DNA of 33,644 nt from Minisyncoccota bacterium (GTDB taxonomy: Bacteria > Patescibacteriota > Minisyncoccia > UBA6257): contig JAQVJR010000001.1 in NCBI GenBank assembly GCA_028695015.1, forward strand, positions 1 to 33,644. The letters run 5' to 3'. Made by a program: the position numbers and the translations under genes. The notes under the pieces were generated by a model, which did no database searches, was not told the origin of the DNA, and was given only the letters and a program-made list of their open reading frames with translations. This document shows, one piece after another, positions 1 to 8,803 of this stretch (position 1 is the stretch's first letter; each line of letters starts with the position of its first letter).

Positions 1-743
1 GCTCCAGGAATAACCACTCGGGAATCCAAACGAAATATCTTATGATCTGGGGTTTCAAAACGAGTGGTGGCCACCAAAATCTGAGGATCAGTAGAATAAT
101 TATTATAAATAGTAATAATTCCTTTAGTCTTTATTTCATCCTTACCTTGACCAGTACTCTCAAATTCTTGTCTTTCTGTTGAATTAAAAACAAATAAGTT
201 ACCAGGAATTACAGCCTTAGCAACATCTATTGAAGAAACATTATCATCAACTACAATTTCTTTTGAAAAAGGAATTTCTTTTTTATATGTTTCAATCCCT
301 ATTTCTACACGAGCTAAAACTACAAATCCAAAATAATAAAAAGCTAATAAGGCTATTGGAATACTAATAAACCAAAAAAGCTTAAAATCTCCTTTCTTTG
401 CTCTTAAAGGGGGCTTACTAATAGTTCTTGTTCTTAATTCAGGCAATTCTTCTTCTGTTTCCCTAAAGAAATTCTCCAAGCTTTTATGGACATCTTCTCT
501 TGCTTGAGGCACGGTTTCTGTATGCACAATCCTTATTGATTGTTCTTCCATTTCAATATTTATCTCAGGCTCTTCTTGAATTTCTACTGGCTCTTCTGTA
601 ATTTTAACAAAATCACCTGATTTTAATTCATGAGGTGCAAATATATCTTTTACTTTTCTTTTCTTATTAGATTTCATTACTTCATTTTCCTCTATAGAAG
701 AAAAGTCTTTATCTTTAGAAAATTGATCATGTGTATTATTCAT
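1..743 (-). CDS. Membrane-anchored protein, N-terminal part (C-terminus beyond window edge)
   Basis: This reading frame starts at ATG 741-743 and stays open to the left edge, giving 247 residues. Residues 1-115 form a charged, Glu/Lys-rich tail that is probably cytoplasmic. Residues about 121-144 are a single hydrophobic membrane segment, and the rest would lie outside the cell. The outer part contains TKGIITIYNNY followed by LVATTRFETPD and IFRLDSRV. From memory this pattern (a strand repeat, then a 'values/TRF..PDG..FR' stretch) occurs in Patescibacterial membrane proteins annotated as baseplate-J-like; that family link is uncertain. The gene follows alaS after 49 nt and has its own promoter-like sequence (762-790). 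The function is unknown; a cell-surface or envelope role is an inference from topology only. Confidence 0.7.
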   Translation of the reverse strand, partial: MNNTHDQFSKDKDFSSIEENEVMKSNKKRKVKDIFAPHELKSGDFVKITEEPVEIQEEPEINIEMEEQSIRIVHTETVPQAREDVHKSLENFFRETEEELPELRTRTISKPPLRAKKGDFKLFWFISIPIALLAFYYFGFVVLARVEIGIETYKKEIPFSKEIVVDDNVSSIDVAKAVIPGNLFVFNSTERQEFESTGQGKDEIKTKGIITIYNNYSTDPQILVATTRFETPDHKIFRLDSRVVIPG

Positions 744-761
744 TTTGCTTCTTTGTTTTTT

Positions 762-790
762 AGTATAACAATTTATTTTATTTAACTCAA
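762..790 (-). promoter_or_regulatory. Sigma-70-type promoter for the 1-743 gene
   Basis: On the minus strand, TTGAGT (785-790) and TATACT (762-767) are separated by 17 nt. They lie in the gap between the alaS stop and the ATG at 743, and the predicted leader is about 12 nt. In A+T-rich DNA chance matches are common, so this is a moderate call. Confidence 0.45.
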
Positions 791-792
791 TA

Positions 793-2718
793 TCAATTCA
801 AGATAGCTCTTATTCTTCTTATACCTGAGCTAGAAGATTCTTCTTTTATAATTTTAAAATACCCTAAATCACCTGTATTGGTCATATGTGGTCCCCCACA
901 AATTTCTTTAGAAAACAAATCATCATCTTTACCAATAAAATAAACTTTTACCTTATCACCATATTTTGAATCAAAAACTCCTATTGCTCCTTGTTGTTTT
1001 GCTTCTGCTAATGTCATCTCTTTAAAACAAATAGGTAAATTATCCTTAATTGCTTTATTAACCATTTCTTCTGTTTTTTTAATCTGTTCTTCATTCATTT
1101 TTTCAGAATGAGAAAAATCAAAACGCAACCTTTCAACAGTAATATTAGAGCCTTTTTGTTCTACATGCTCTCCTAAAACTTCTCTTAAAGCAGCTAAAAG
1201 AAGATGACAAGCTGTATGTAGTTTTTTTGTTTGTTCAGATTTATCAGCAAGACCACCTTTAAACTTACCAGCAGCTGCTGTTCTAGAAAGCTCTTGATGT
1301 TTTTTTATCTTTTCTTTAAACAATCTTAATAAATTATCTTCTATCTGTTTAGGAATGGCTGTGCCCCCAACTTGAATTCTTTTTTTATTAATCTCTTCAA
1401 TACTTAATTCAAAAGGAAAACCATAGGTTTGATATAAATCAAACAAAACATCTTCATCAATGATAAATTCTTTAAAATCTTTTTGATAAGTCTCAAATAG
1501 TTTTTCAAATTCCTTTAACCCTTTTTCTAATGTTTTACTAAATTTCATTTCTTCCTGAGCTAAATTATCCATAATCATATTAAGATTATTAATTAATTCT
1601 GGATAAATTGTTTTGTATTTATTAATTATTACTTGAGATATATCTTGAATCCATAATGGTTTTTGAATATTTAATTGTCTACCATAACGAATAGCCCTTC
1701 TAATCAAACGGCGAACAATATATCCTTGCTCAATATTAGTTGGCTTTATTCCTTTATCATCACCCATGATAAAAGTAGCTGCTCGAAGATGATCAGCAAT
1801 AACTTCAAAAGCTGATTGATTATCTTCATATTGAAGATTAGATAATTCTTGTATTTTTTCAATAATATCTATAAATAAATCTGATTTAAAAATATTCTCC
1901 TTGTTTTGTATAACCATGGCTATCCGCTCTAAACCACCACCAAAATCAACATTCTTTTGAGACAATGGTTCAAAACCCTTATCTGTGCGAATGTATTCTA
2001 TAAAAACACTATTACCAATTTCTACAAAACGCCCACAATCACAATTAATATGACAAGGCTGGTCTTTGTATTTAGAATTTTCATGTCTTTTAAGTTCTGT
2101 TCCTAAGTCATAAAAAATCTCACTATCTGGTCCTCCTATCTCTCCTTTTGGCATTTTAGCTGGAATGCCTGAACGTGACCACCAATTTTTAAATTCATCA
2201 TAATAAAAAATCCTACCACCTTGCATGCCTTTTTCTTCAGCAAAATCAACATCCTTAAATGAAAGATTATTCTTTTTAAAAATATCTTTCCAAATAGCTA
2301 CTGATTCTAAATCTCTATTAACACCAATATCTTTATTACCTCGAAAAACTGAAACATATAATCTCTGAGGATCTATCTTTAGTTCTTTTGTTAAAAACTC
2401 AAAAATCCAATTAAGTTGTTCTTTTTTAAAATAATCACCTAATGACCAATTACCCATCATTTCAAAAAAAGTAGTATGCCGGCTATCTCCCACTTCTTCT
2501 ATGTCCTCAGCCCGAAAAGATTTTTGTATATTAACCAACCTCTTACCCAAGCTATGAGATTGACCCATTAAATAAGGCACTAAGGGTTGCATGCCAGAAC
2601 CAATAAATAAAGTTGTTGTATCATCTTCTGGAATTAAAGAAGCTGAAGGAATGACTTGATGCCCTCTTTGTTTAAAAAATTCAAAATATTTTTCCCTTAA
2701 TTGCTCAGAAGATAACAT
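793..2718 (-). CDS. alaS: Alanyl-tRNA synthetase, short form
   Basis: The product charges tRNA-Ala with alanine in the cytoplasm. The class II catalytic core opens with LREKYFEFFKQRGH (residues 7-20) and has the signature segments FRAEDIEEVGDSRHTTFFEM and GGGLERIAMV. The editing domain carries the zinc/deacylation motifs HTACH (501-505) and CGGPH (607-611). The protein is 641 residues, against about 875 in typical bacteria: it stops right after the editing domain at IRRIRAILN, so the C-terminal C-Ala/oligomerisation domain is absent. This short form fits what is known of reduced bacteria. The stop codon is TGA. The gene sits 8 nt downstream of the murE-like gene and is probably the last gene of the long minus-strand run. 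Identification is secure; the lack of C-Ala is seen directly. Confidence 0.97.
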   Translation of the reverse strand: MLSSEQLREKYFEFFKQRGHQVIPSASLIPEDDTTTLFIGSGMQPLVPYLMGQSHSLGKRLVNIQKSFRAEDIEEVGDSRHTTFFEMMGNWSLGDYFKKEQLNWIFEFLTKELKIDPQRLYVSVFRGNKDIGVNRDLESVAIWKDIFKKNNLSFKDVDFAEEKGMQGGRIFYYDEFKNWWSRSGIPAKMPKGEIGGPDSEIFYDLGTELKRHENSKYKDQPCHINCDCGRFVEIGNSVFIEYIRTDKGFEPLSQKNVDFGGGLERIAMVIQNKENIFKSDLFIDIIEKIQELSNLQYEDNQSAFEVIADHLRAATFIMGDDKGIKPTNIEQGYIVRRLIRRAIRYGRQLNIQKPLWIQDISQVIINKYKTIYPELINNLNMIMDNLAQEEMKFSKTLEKGLKEFEKLFETYQKDFKEFIIDEDVLFDLYQTYGFPFELSIEEINKKRIQVGGTAIPKQIEDNLLRLFKEKIKKHQELSRTAAAGKFKGGLADKSEQTKKLHTACHLLLAALREVLGEHVEQKGSNITVERLRFDFSHSEKMNEEQIKKTEEMVNKAIKDNLPICFKEMTLAEAKQQGAIGVFDSKYGDKVKVYFIGKDDDLFSKEICGGPHMTNTGDLGYFKIIKEESSSSGIRRIRAILN

Positions 2719-2726
2719 TTTTTAAA

Positions 2727-3998
2727 TTAATACCCTTGTTCTTTTAAAACCTCTCTGGTTACTTCCCTATCATCAAAAACAATTGTCTTTTCTCCATAAT
2801 CCATGAATTTTTCATTACCCCTACCTAAGATAGCAATCAAATCCCCTTTTTTACTTAAATTAATTGCCTTACGGATAGCTTCTTTTCTATTAGGAATTGC
2901 TAAATACTTTTCCTTATTAACATTTTTCTTTTTAACAAAATCCAAGAAATCATCAATGCTAGGTTGAGGAGATAATTCCTGAGGATCATCTTCAGTGATA
3001 ATAGTTAAATCAAAAAAACCAGTTGCAATTTGAGCTAGCTGATCTCTTTCCTCTCTTGGTGTTTCTCCAAAATTACCATAGACTACTCTTTTCTTTTCAG
3101 GATTTAAGGTTTTAATAAACTCTATTATACCACAAAAGGCTGCTGGAGTATTTGCCTTATCTACAATAATAGTAAAAGGTTGCTTAGCTTTTATTTCTTC
3201 TAATCTTCCAGGGATATAGGTTAAACTCTCTAATCCTTTTTTTATCTGTTCAAAACTTAAAGAAAAAAACTGTCCAGCACCAATTGCGGCCAAACAATTA
3301 AAAAGATTAAAAACACCAAGCAAAGGCAAATCAATTAAGAAAGAATCATTTTTAAAATAAATTATTGCCCTATTCTTATCTTTAGTTGATTCTTTAATTT
3401 CAAACCAAAGATCACTTGATTGTTCAGAGCTAAAGCTAATAACTTTTGCCTTTGTGTTTTTAGAAAACAAATCAAAATATTCACTATCTTTTGGTAAAAC
3501 AGCAATTGCTTTTTTATCCAAACCTTGAAATAGTTTTAATTTTGCAAAAACATATTCTTCCATTCCTCCATGAATAGTCAAGTGATGATTAAAAGAAATA
3601 TTAGTTAAAACAGCAACAGAAAACTTAAGACCAAAAACCCGTTCATACATCAACCCAAATGAGGAAGTTTCTATCACCACTGCCTTTACATTATTTTTCT
3701 TCATTTTTCTTAATAAAAAACAAAGCATAAATGGATCAGGTGTTGTTGCTGGGGTTTGGGCTTTAGGGTAAATTGTTTCTGGACCAATATCAAACCCTGC
3801 TGTGCTAATCAATCCAGTTTTAATTCCATTGCTTTCTAAAATACTTTTAATCATAAAACAAGTAGTCGTTTTTCCTGTGGTTCCGGTTACCCCAATAACA
3901 ATTAGATTACGTGCAGGAAAACCAAAAACTAAATGTGCTAAAAAAGCAATGGATTTACGCAAAAAAGAATTTCTTTTAATTTTTTCCAAAAAACTCAT
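2727..3998 (-). CDS. murE: MurE-like Mur ligase (UDP-MurNAc-peptide synthetase), divergent
   Basis: Mur ligases add amino acids to UDP-MurNAc during peptidoglycan precursor synthesis, using ATP. The P-loop VTGTTGKTTT is at residues 37-46, near the N-terminus, so the usual N-terminal UDP-binding domain is missing (423 aa against about 490). The central and C-terminal domains are present: HGGMEEYVFAKLKLF (the Lys-rich loop), LGVFNLFNCLAAIGA and IPGRLEEI. Several usually invariant spots are changed: DYAHTP is DKANTP (280-285), the DNPR substrate motif is DDPQ (337-340), and the GDRD/KRP segment reads GETPREERD. The missing Arg of DNPR argues against meso-diaminopimelate as the added residue. It lies between rpoD and alaS, and a ddl gene is nearby, which supports a wall role. 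It is a Mur ligase with high confidence; the exact substrate, or even MurE activity, is less sure. Confidence 0.8.
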   Translation of the reverse strand: MSFLEKIKRNSFLRKSIAFLAHLVFGFPARNLIVIGVTGTTGKTTTCFMIKSILESNGIKTGLISTAGFDIGPETIYPKAQTPATTPDPFMLCFLLRKMKKNNVKAVVIETSSFGLMYERVFGLKFSVAVLTNISFNHHLTIHGGMEEYVFAKLKLFQGLDKKAIAVLPKDSEYFDLFSKNTKAKVISFSSEQSSDLWFEIKESTKDKNRAIIYFKNDSFLIDLPLLGVFNLFNCLAAIGAGQFFSLSFEQIKKGLESLTYIPGRLEEIKAKQPFTIIVDKANTPAAFCGIIEFIKTLNPEKKRVVYGNFGETPREERDQLAQIATGFFDLTIITEDDPQELSPQPSIDDFLDFVKKKNVNKEKYLAIPNRKEAIRKAINLSKKGDLIAILGRGNEKFMDYGEKTIVFDDREVTREVLKEQGY

Positions 3999-4014
3999 CT
4001 CTAACTTAAAACAA

Positions 4015-5439
4015 CTATTTTAAAAACTCCTTTAATCTTTTAGCTTCAACATGGTCTTTTAATTTTTCCAAAGTCTTAGCTTCAATCTGCCTAATTCTTT
4101 CCCTTGTAACCCCAAAGGCCTTACCTACCTCTTCTAAAGTATGAGTCATGCCATCATCTAGACCAAATCTCATTCTAATAATCTCTCTTTCCCTTTCTGA
4201 TAATTCTTCCATAATCTTTCTTAATTCACTCTTAAGAAGTTCTCTGGTTGCATAATTATCTGGGGTAATTGTTTTTGTATCTGATATGAAATCAGCTAAT
4301 TCACTCCCACTTTCTTCATCACCTAAAGGTTGGTTTAAAGATGAAGTTCTTTGAGAAATTTGCATTAAATAAAGAATCTCTTCTACTTCTTTTCCCATTT
4401 CCTGAGCAATTTCTTCTGGTAAAGGATCCCGACCTAAGGTTTGAGCTAATAATCTTCTCGTTTTTAAATATTTGGTAATTGTTTCTACCATATGTACTGG
4501 AATCCTTATGGTTCTTCCCTGATCAGCTAAAGCTCTAGTAATTGCCTGTCTAATCCACCAAGTAGCATAAGTAGAAAACTTAAATCCTTTTTTGTAATCA
4601 AATTTATTAACTGCTTTTGATAAACCAATATTTCCTTCTTGAATCAAATCTAATAAATTCAAATTACTACTTCTACCGATATAGCGTTTGGCAATAGAAA
4701 CAACTAAACGTAAATTAGCCTCTATCATTTTCTTTCTAGCCTGCTCATCACCTTCTTCTACTTTTTTAGCCAAGCTTCTTTCTTCTTCTACAGTAAGTAA
4801 TGGCACTTTACCTATTTCTCTTAAATATGACTGTACATTACTAGACACAGTATCAGTTGGTGAAACCTTAACTGCTTCATTTAATTCCTTTTCTGTTATC
4901 TCTGTATCAGGAACTAGCAAATCTCCACTTTCTACTACTTCAATATTTGCTTCTGCCAAAGCATCATAAATCTGTTCTAGAAAATCCAAATCTTCTTCTA
5001 TTCGTGGAAAGAATTTTAAAATCTCATCTTGAGTTACAAAACGTCTTGCTTTCCCTCTTTCCACTAGTTCTTGTACCTTATCTACTTTTCCTTTTTTCTT
5101 TTTTGTCTTTGTCCTTGTTAGTACTTGTTTTTTCTTTACAACTCTCTTCTTTCTTGCTACTGATTTCTTTTTAACTATTTTCTTCTTTCTTACTACAGGC
5201 TTCTTTTTAACTACTTTCTTCTTTTTAACCACCGGCTTCTTTTTTACCACAGGCTTCTTTTTCACTATTTTCTTCTTTTTAAGCACAGGCTTCTTTTTCA
5301 CCATAGTTTTCTTTTTCACTACAGGCTTCTTTTTTAAAGTCTTTGCTTTTTTAGAAGCTTTCTTTACTACCTTTTTTCTTTTTAATGCCTTAGTTGTTTT
5401 TTTAGTAGATTTTGATAAACCTTGTTTCTTTTTTTGCAT
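4015..5439 (-). CDS. rpoD: Primary RNA polymerase sigma factor with Lys-rich N-terminal tail
   Basis: This is the housekeeping sigma-70 that directs RNA polymerase to -35/-10 promoters. Residues about 125-175 resemble region 1.1; region 1.2 starts at [15 protein letters not shown]; region 2 includes [20 protein letters not shown] and [13 protein letters not shown]; region 3 is [14 protein letters not shown]; region 4 has the helix-turn-helix [20 protein letters not shown] near the end. The first approx. 118 residues are an extremely basic tail of about a dozen KKKPVV-like units, which is not part of the normal family. The gene begins 1 nt after the dnaG stop, preserving the dnaG-rpoD pairing of the macromolecular-synthesis operon. 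The TTGACA/TATAAT-like sites elsewhere in this window match its expected specificity. Confidence 0.96.
   Translation of the reverse strand: MQKKKQGLSKSTKKTTKALKRKKVVKKASKKAKTLKKKPVVKKKTMVKKKPVLKKKKIVKKKPVVKKKPVVKKKKVVKKKPVVRKKKIVKKKSVARKKRVVKKKQVLTRTKTKKKKGKVDKVQELVERGKARRFVTQDEILKFFPRIEEDLDFLEQIYDALAEANIEVVESGDLLVPDTEITEKELNEAVKVSPTDTVSSNVQSYLREIGKVPLLTVEEERSLAKKVEEGDEQARKKMIEANLRLVVSIAKRYIGRSSNLNLLDLIQEGNIGLSKAVNKFDYKKGFKFSTYATWWIRQAITRALADQGRTIRIPVHMVETITKYLKTRRLLAQTLGRDPLPEEIAQEMGKEVEEILYLMQISQRTSSLNQPLGDEESGSELADFISDTKTITPDNYATRELLKSELRKIMEELSEREREIIRMRFGLDDGMTHTLEEVGKAFGVTRERIRQIEAKTLEKLKDHVEAKRLKEFLK
5116..5334 (-). repeat. In-gene short tandem repeats encoding KKKPVV-type units of the sigma tail
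   Basis: Within rpoD codons 36-108 an approx. 18-nt unit encoding variations of K-K-K-P-V-V is repeated about twelve times (variants [24 protein letters not shown]). The plus strand shows recurring ACAGGCTTCTTTTT-like blocks. Such arrays can change copy number by slippage. Confidence 0.85.
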
Positions 5440-5440
5440 A

Positions 5441-7312
5441 TTAATTTAATAATTGTTTAGATAATTGATTGAATTTTTTCATTAATTCTTCAAGTGATTT
5501 TTTATCATTATCTTTTTCTGCATTCCTGATCTTTGATTCAATTTCACTCATTTGTTGTTTAATAGATTCTTTTTTTAATTCCTTTAATTCTTTGTCTAGC
5601 TCATCTTTTAAAGAAACATTAAACTTTTCTAATAATTCAGTTTCATAATCAGCCCGCAAGCCTAATTGATTGATTTTCTCACTTATCTCTTCATCTAAAT
5701 TAAGTTTTACTAAATTATTCCTATCTATTTCTTTAGCTGAAGAAATATTTTTAATTATCTTGAAAATTTCCTTAAAGCGATGAGGAAAATATTCTTCATA
5801 ATCTAAGGCATTTTTCTTTAATTGAGGGCTTTTAATTAAAAAAGCAATAATTCTTTCAGCAATAATCTCTATTCTTAATAAAGATTCAACGATGGGAAAT
5901 TCATATAAAGATTCATTTTCATCAGTTATGCTCCTAACCATGGTTGCTTTATTCTTTGATAATTTTTCTAATTCTTCTCTTAAGGCCTGTTCAGGAATAT
6001 TTAAAAACCGAGAAAGTTTATTTAACCAAAAAGACTTTTCTATCACATTATTTAATTTCTGAATTTTTGGTAAAAAATATGAAGCAATGGCTTTTTTTCC
6101 TTGAATATTATCTTTATCTCCTAATTTTTGAGCTCTTTCAAAGTAAAAATCCATTATTGGCTTAGCTTTTTTTATTAATTCCTGTATTGTTATACCTTTT
6201 TCTGTTTTGTCTTTTTCTTTCATATCAATAAAATCAGCTAAATCCTTGCCTTCAATCAGACGAAGAATCTTAATATTAAACTCCTTATCTAGAGCTAATT
6301 CAATTGTTCTTTCTGCTGCTAATTCCCCTGCTTCATCCATATCAAATCCTAAAATCAAGGTATTATTGTATCTTTTTAAAATCTTTAACTGATTAGGGGT
6401 CAAAGCCGTGCCTGAACCAGCTACTACATTCTTAATACCTGATTGCCAAACAGCTAAGAAATCCATTTGCCCTTCAACTAATAAAGTTTCTTCTTGAGAA
6501 TACAAATGAGGTTTACTCTTAGAAAGCCCATAAAGAATCATGCTTTTGTCAAAAATCAAAGTCTGAGGGCTATTAACATATTTTCCAGTTGCCTCAATAT
6601 CTTTAATAGTTTTTAAAGGATTTTTCCCTTGGAAAATTCTTCCAGTAAAACCAACTATTTGCTGCACTGAATCATCAATCGGAAACATAATTCGTGAACG
6701 AAAACGATCATAAATATCTGTACTTTGCATCTTATACCTTGTGTTTTGATTAATATTAATATTAGTTGGATCTTTTTTAGATATTGCCAAACCACTGGCC
6801 ACTATTTCTTCTGGTTTAAATCCTTTTTTTATTAAAAAACTACTTAAGCCCCTCCAATCATCTAAAGCCCAGCCAAGATGAAACTCCTTTATTGTTTCAT
6901 CTTTTAGTCCTCTTTGATAAAGATAATCCATCACTTCTTTATTCTGCCAGAGATTGTTTTCAAAAAAAATAACTGCTTGTTTATTAATATCAATCAATCT
7001 TTGTTTTTGAGAACGAGCCTGAGGACTTTCATGTTTTAATCTCACTCCAGCTTTCTTAGCCAACATTCCCAGAGCTTCTTTAAATTCAATATTTTCTATT
7101 CTCATCACAAAGGTAAAAATATCACCACCAGCATTACAACCAAAACAATGCCAAATCTGACGAGATGGAGAAACAAAAAACGAAGGAGTTTTTTCCTTAT
7201 GAAAAGGACAAAGAGCCCTATAATTAGCTCCTGTTTTTTCTAATTTCAGATACTGACCAATAACTTCTACAATATCTAATTTGTTTTTTATTTCTTCTAC
7301 TGGAGAAAGCAT
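5441..7312 (-). CDS. dnaG: DNA primase
   Basis: Primase makes the short RNA primers for DNA replication. The N-terminal zinc ribbon shows C35-P-F-H38 and C56-F-G-C59. The central RNA-polymerase core contains [11 protein letters not shown] and VGFTGRI. The TOPRIM catalytic domain has [11 protein letters not shown] (E280 metal ligand) and LGFDMDEAG (D324, D326). The C-terminal helicase-binding region is Lys/Glu-rich and poorly conserved, as expected. A short Asn/Thr-rich insertion at about residues 183-198 sits inside the core. Length of 623 aa is normal for the family. It follows the dgkA-like gene by 3 nt and is followed immediately by rpoD, a classic neighbour. Confidence 0.97.
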   Translation of the reverse strand: MLSPVEEIKNKLDIVEVIGQYLKLEKTGANYRALCPFHKEKTPSFFVSPSRQIWHCFGCNAGGDIFTFVMRIENIEFKEALGMLAKKAGVRLKHESPQARSQKQRLIDINKQAVIFFENNLWQNKEVMDYLYQRGLKDETIKEFHLGWALDDWRGLSSFLIKKGFKPEEIVASGLAISKKDPTNININQNTRYKMQSTDIYDRFRSRIMFPIDDSVQQIVGFTGRIFQGKNPLKTIKDIEATGKYVNSPQTLIFDKSMILYGLSKSKPHLYSQEETLLVEGQMDFLAVWQSGIKNVVAGSGTALTPNQLKILKRYNNTLILGFDMDEAGELAAERTIELALDKEFNIKILRLIEGKDLADFIDMKEKDKTEKGITIQELIKKAKPIMDFYFERAQKLGDKDNIQGKKAIASYFLPKIQKLNNVIEKSFWLNKLSRFLNIPEQALREELEKLSKNKATMVRSITDENESLYEFPIVESLLRIEIIAERIIAFLIKSPQLKKNALDYEEYFPHRFKEIFKIIKNISSAKEIDRNNLVKLNLDEEISEKINQLGLRADYETELLEKFNVSLKDELDKELKELKKESIKQQMSEIESKIRNAEKDNDKKSLEELMKKFNQLSKQLLN

Positions 7313-7315
7313 AAA

Positions 7316-7687
7316 TTAAAAATGAAAGATAATTAATATTTTTGGAATGAAAATTATCCCTCCAACAATTACCGCCATGCAACATACAACCAACACTGTA
7401 CCCGCTATTACATCTTTAATCTTCTTAACCTCAGGAGATAAATTCGATTCAATCAAATCTAAAGTCGTTTCAGTAACTGTATTAAACATTTCTAAACTTA
7501 AAATCAAACCAATAATCACAATCAAAATCAACCATTCATAATAAGATATTTGCAACCAATAACCTAATAAAATACTACCAATACCTAACAAAATCATTAA
7601 AAAAAAATTCTGTTGAGAACAGGCGTGTTTTATACCTTGAAAAGCATTAAAAAAACTTTTAACTAATTTTTTAAAAGAAATCTTCAT
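7316..7687 (-). CDS. dgkA: Undecaprenol / diacylglycerol kinase family membrane protein
   Basis: This small integral membrane kinase phosphorylates a lipid alcohol; in Gram-positive-type members the substrate is undecaprenol, which feeds the lipid carrier of wall synthesis. The 123 residues include three hydrophobic segments (about 29-46, 51-66, 95-118). The family signature is seen as SLEMFNTVTETTLDLI (E66, N69, E73) followed by KDVIAGTVLV with D92. The acidic residue usually found in the first cytoplasmic loop (ExxFR) is replaced by QQNFF, a possible deviation. Location between ddl and dnaG, and near murE, favours undecaprenol over diacylglycerol; that substrate choice is inferred from context. 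Confidence 0.9.
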   Translation of the reverse strand: MKISFKKLVKSFFNAFQGIKHACSQQNFFLMILLGIGSILLGYWLQISYYEWLILIVIIGLILSLEMFNTVTETTLDLIESNLSPEVKKIKDVIAGTVLVVCCMAVIVGGIIFIPKILIIFHF

Positions 7688-7702
7688 CTTATGTTTTAAT
7701 TC

Positions 7703-8800
7703 TTATTGATAACTCCTTTTTAATCTCTTTTTGCCTTTATGATTTTGAATTGCCAACTGTATTAGTTTATCAAGCAATCTTGAATAGCTCAATCCACTTA
7801 TCTGCCATAATTTAGGATACATGCTAATTTGCGTAAATCCAGGAATTGTATTAGCTTCATTAACCACTAATTGTCCATTAGGCTTTAGAAAAAAATCAAT
7901 TCTTGCCATACCTTGTAATTCTAATGCCTTAAATGTCCTAATACTTAATTCTTGTATTTGAGAAACTTGTTTTTTATTCAAAGGCGCTGGTATTAATAAC
8001 TTTGCTTCATTATCATCCAGATATTTTGCTTTATAAGAATAAAATGTCTTGGGTTGTATTTCTCCTGGTAAAGAAGCTTGGGGTTTTTCATTGCCCAATA
8101 CTGAACATTCAATCTCTCTCCCTTTAATAAATTTCTCAATCATCACTTGATCATCATATTGAAAAGCATCTTTAATAGCTTTTTGTAATTCTTTTTCTGA
8201 AAAAACTTTTGAAACGCCAACTGAAGAGCCTAAAGAAACTGGTTTAATAAAAAGTGGATAATGGAATTTCGTTATTGCTGATTGAATTTTTAATGCTTTA
8301 TCTTTTTCAGAATCACTTTTCCTAATAACCACATATTCTGCAACTGGGATTTTTTCAATTTTCAATAACTTCTTAGTTATTTCCTTATTCATCCCTATTG
8401 CTGAACCAGCTACATTAGCGCCAACATATGGAACATCTAATAATTCTAAAAAGCCTTGCAAGCATCCATCTTCTCCAAAAGTACCATGAATCACTGGAAA
8501 AAATACATCACCTTGAGCTAATTCTTTTTTCTTTTTCAAACTGAATATTTGACCATAATCCTTTGCTTTTAAAAGAGCTACCTCTTCTAAATTTCTCTTT
8601 AATTTCCATAAAAGACCTTGAGTATTTACTAAATCTTCAAATTGATAACTAAAGAACCATTTACCATTTTTATCAATAGCTAAAACTGAAACCTCATATT
8701 TTTTCTTATCTAAATTATTAAAAACATAATAGGCTGAACGCAAAGAAACTTCATGCTCTCCGCTTTTTCCACCACAGATAATAACAATTCTCTTTTTCAT
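7703..8800 (-). CDS. ddl: D-alanine--D-alanine ligase
   Basis: The enzyme joins two D-Ala molecules with ATP to make the dipeptide for the peptidoglycan stem. The N-terminus has the diagnostic GGKSGEHEVSLRSA; VIHGTFGEDGCLQGFLE follows; the ATP-grasp domain contains FIKPVSLGSSVGVSKV and IEKFIKGREIECSVLG; the C-terminal metal/substrate site is ARIDFF..NEANTIPGFT. Length is 365 aa, normal for the family. The last residues (KGKKRLKRSYQ) are basic and non-conserved. It starts 3 nt after the VirD4-like gene stop, so is probably co-transcribed with it. The presence of ddl together with the Mur ligase and the lipid kinase indicates that this organism makes its own peptidoglycan precursors. Confidence 0.97.
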   Translation of the reverse strand: MKKRIVIICGGKSGEHEVSLRSAYYVFNNLDKKKYEVSVLAIDKNGKWFFSYQFEDLVNTQGLLWKLKRNLEEVALLKAKDYGQIFSLKKKKELAQGDVFFPVIHGTFGEDGCLQGFLELLDVPYVGANVAGSAIGMNKEITKKLLKIEKIPVAEYVVIRKSDSEKDKALKIQSAITKFHYPLFIKPVSLGSSVGVSKVFSEKELQKAIKDAFQYDDQVMIEKFIKGREIECSVLGNEKPQASLPGEIQPKTFYSYKAKYLDDNEAKLLIPAPLNKKQVSQIQELSIRTFKALELQGMARIDFFLKPNGQLVVNEANTIPGFTQISMYPKLWQISGLSYSRLLDKLIQLAIQNHKGKKRLKRSYQ

Positions 8801-8803
8801 AAA

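Noticed and set aside
1-743. Phage baseplate protein marking a prophage
   Set aside because: The protein has a membrane segment and a cytoplasmic tail, and no other phage gene is nearby; the resemblance is limited to one short region.
5116-5334. CRISPR-like regularly spaced repeat
   Set aside because: The units are contiguous, vary at codon third positions and encode KKKPVV repeats in frame; there are no spacers.
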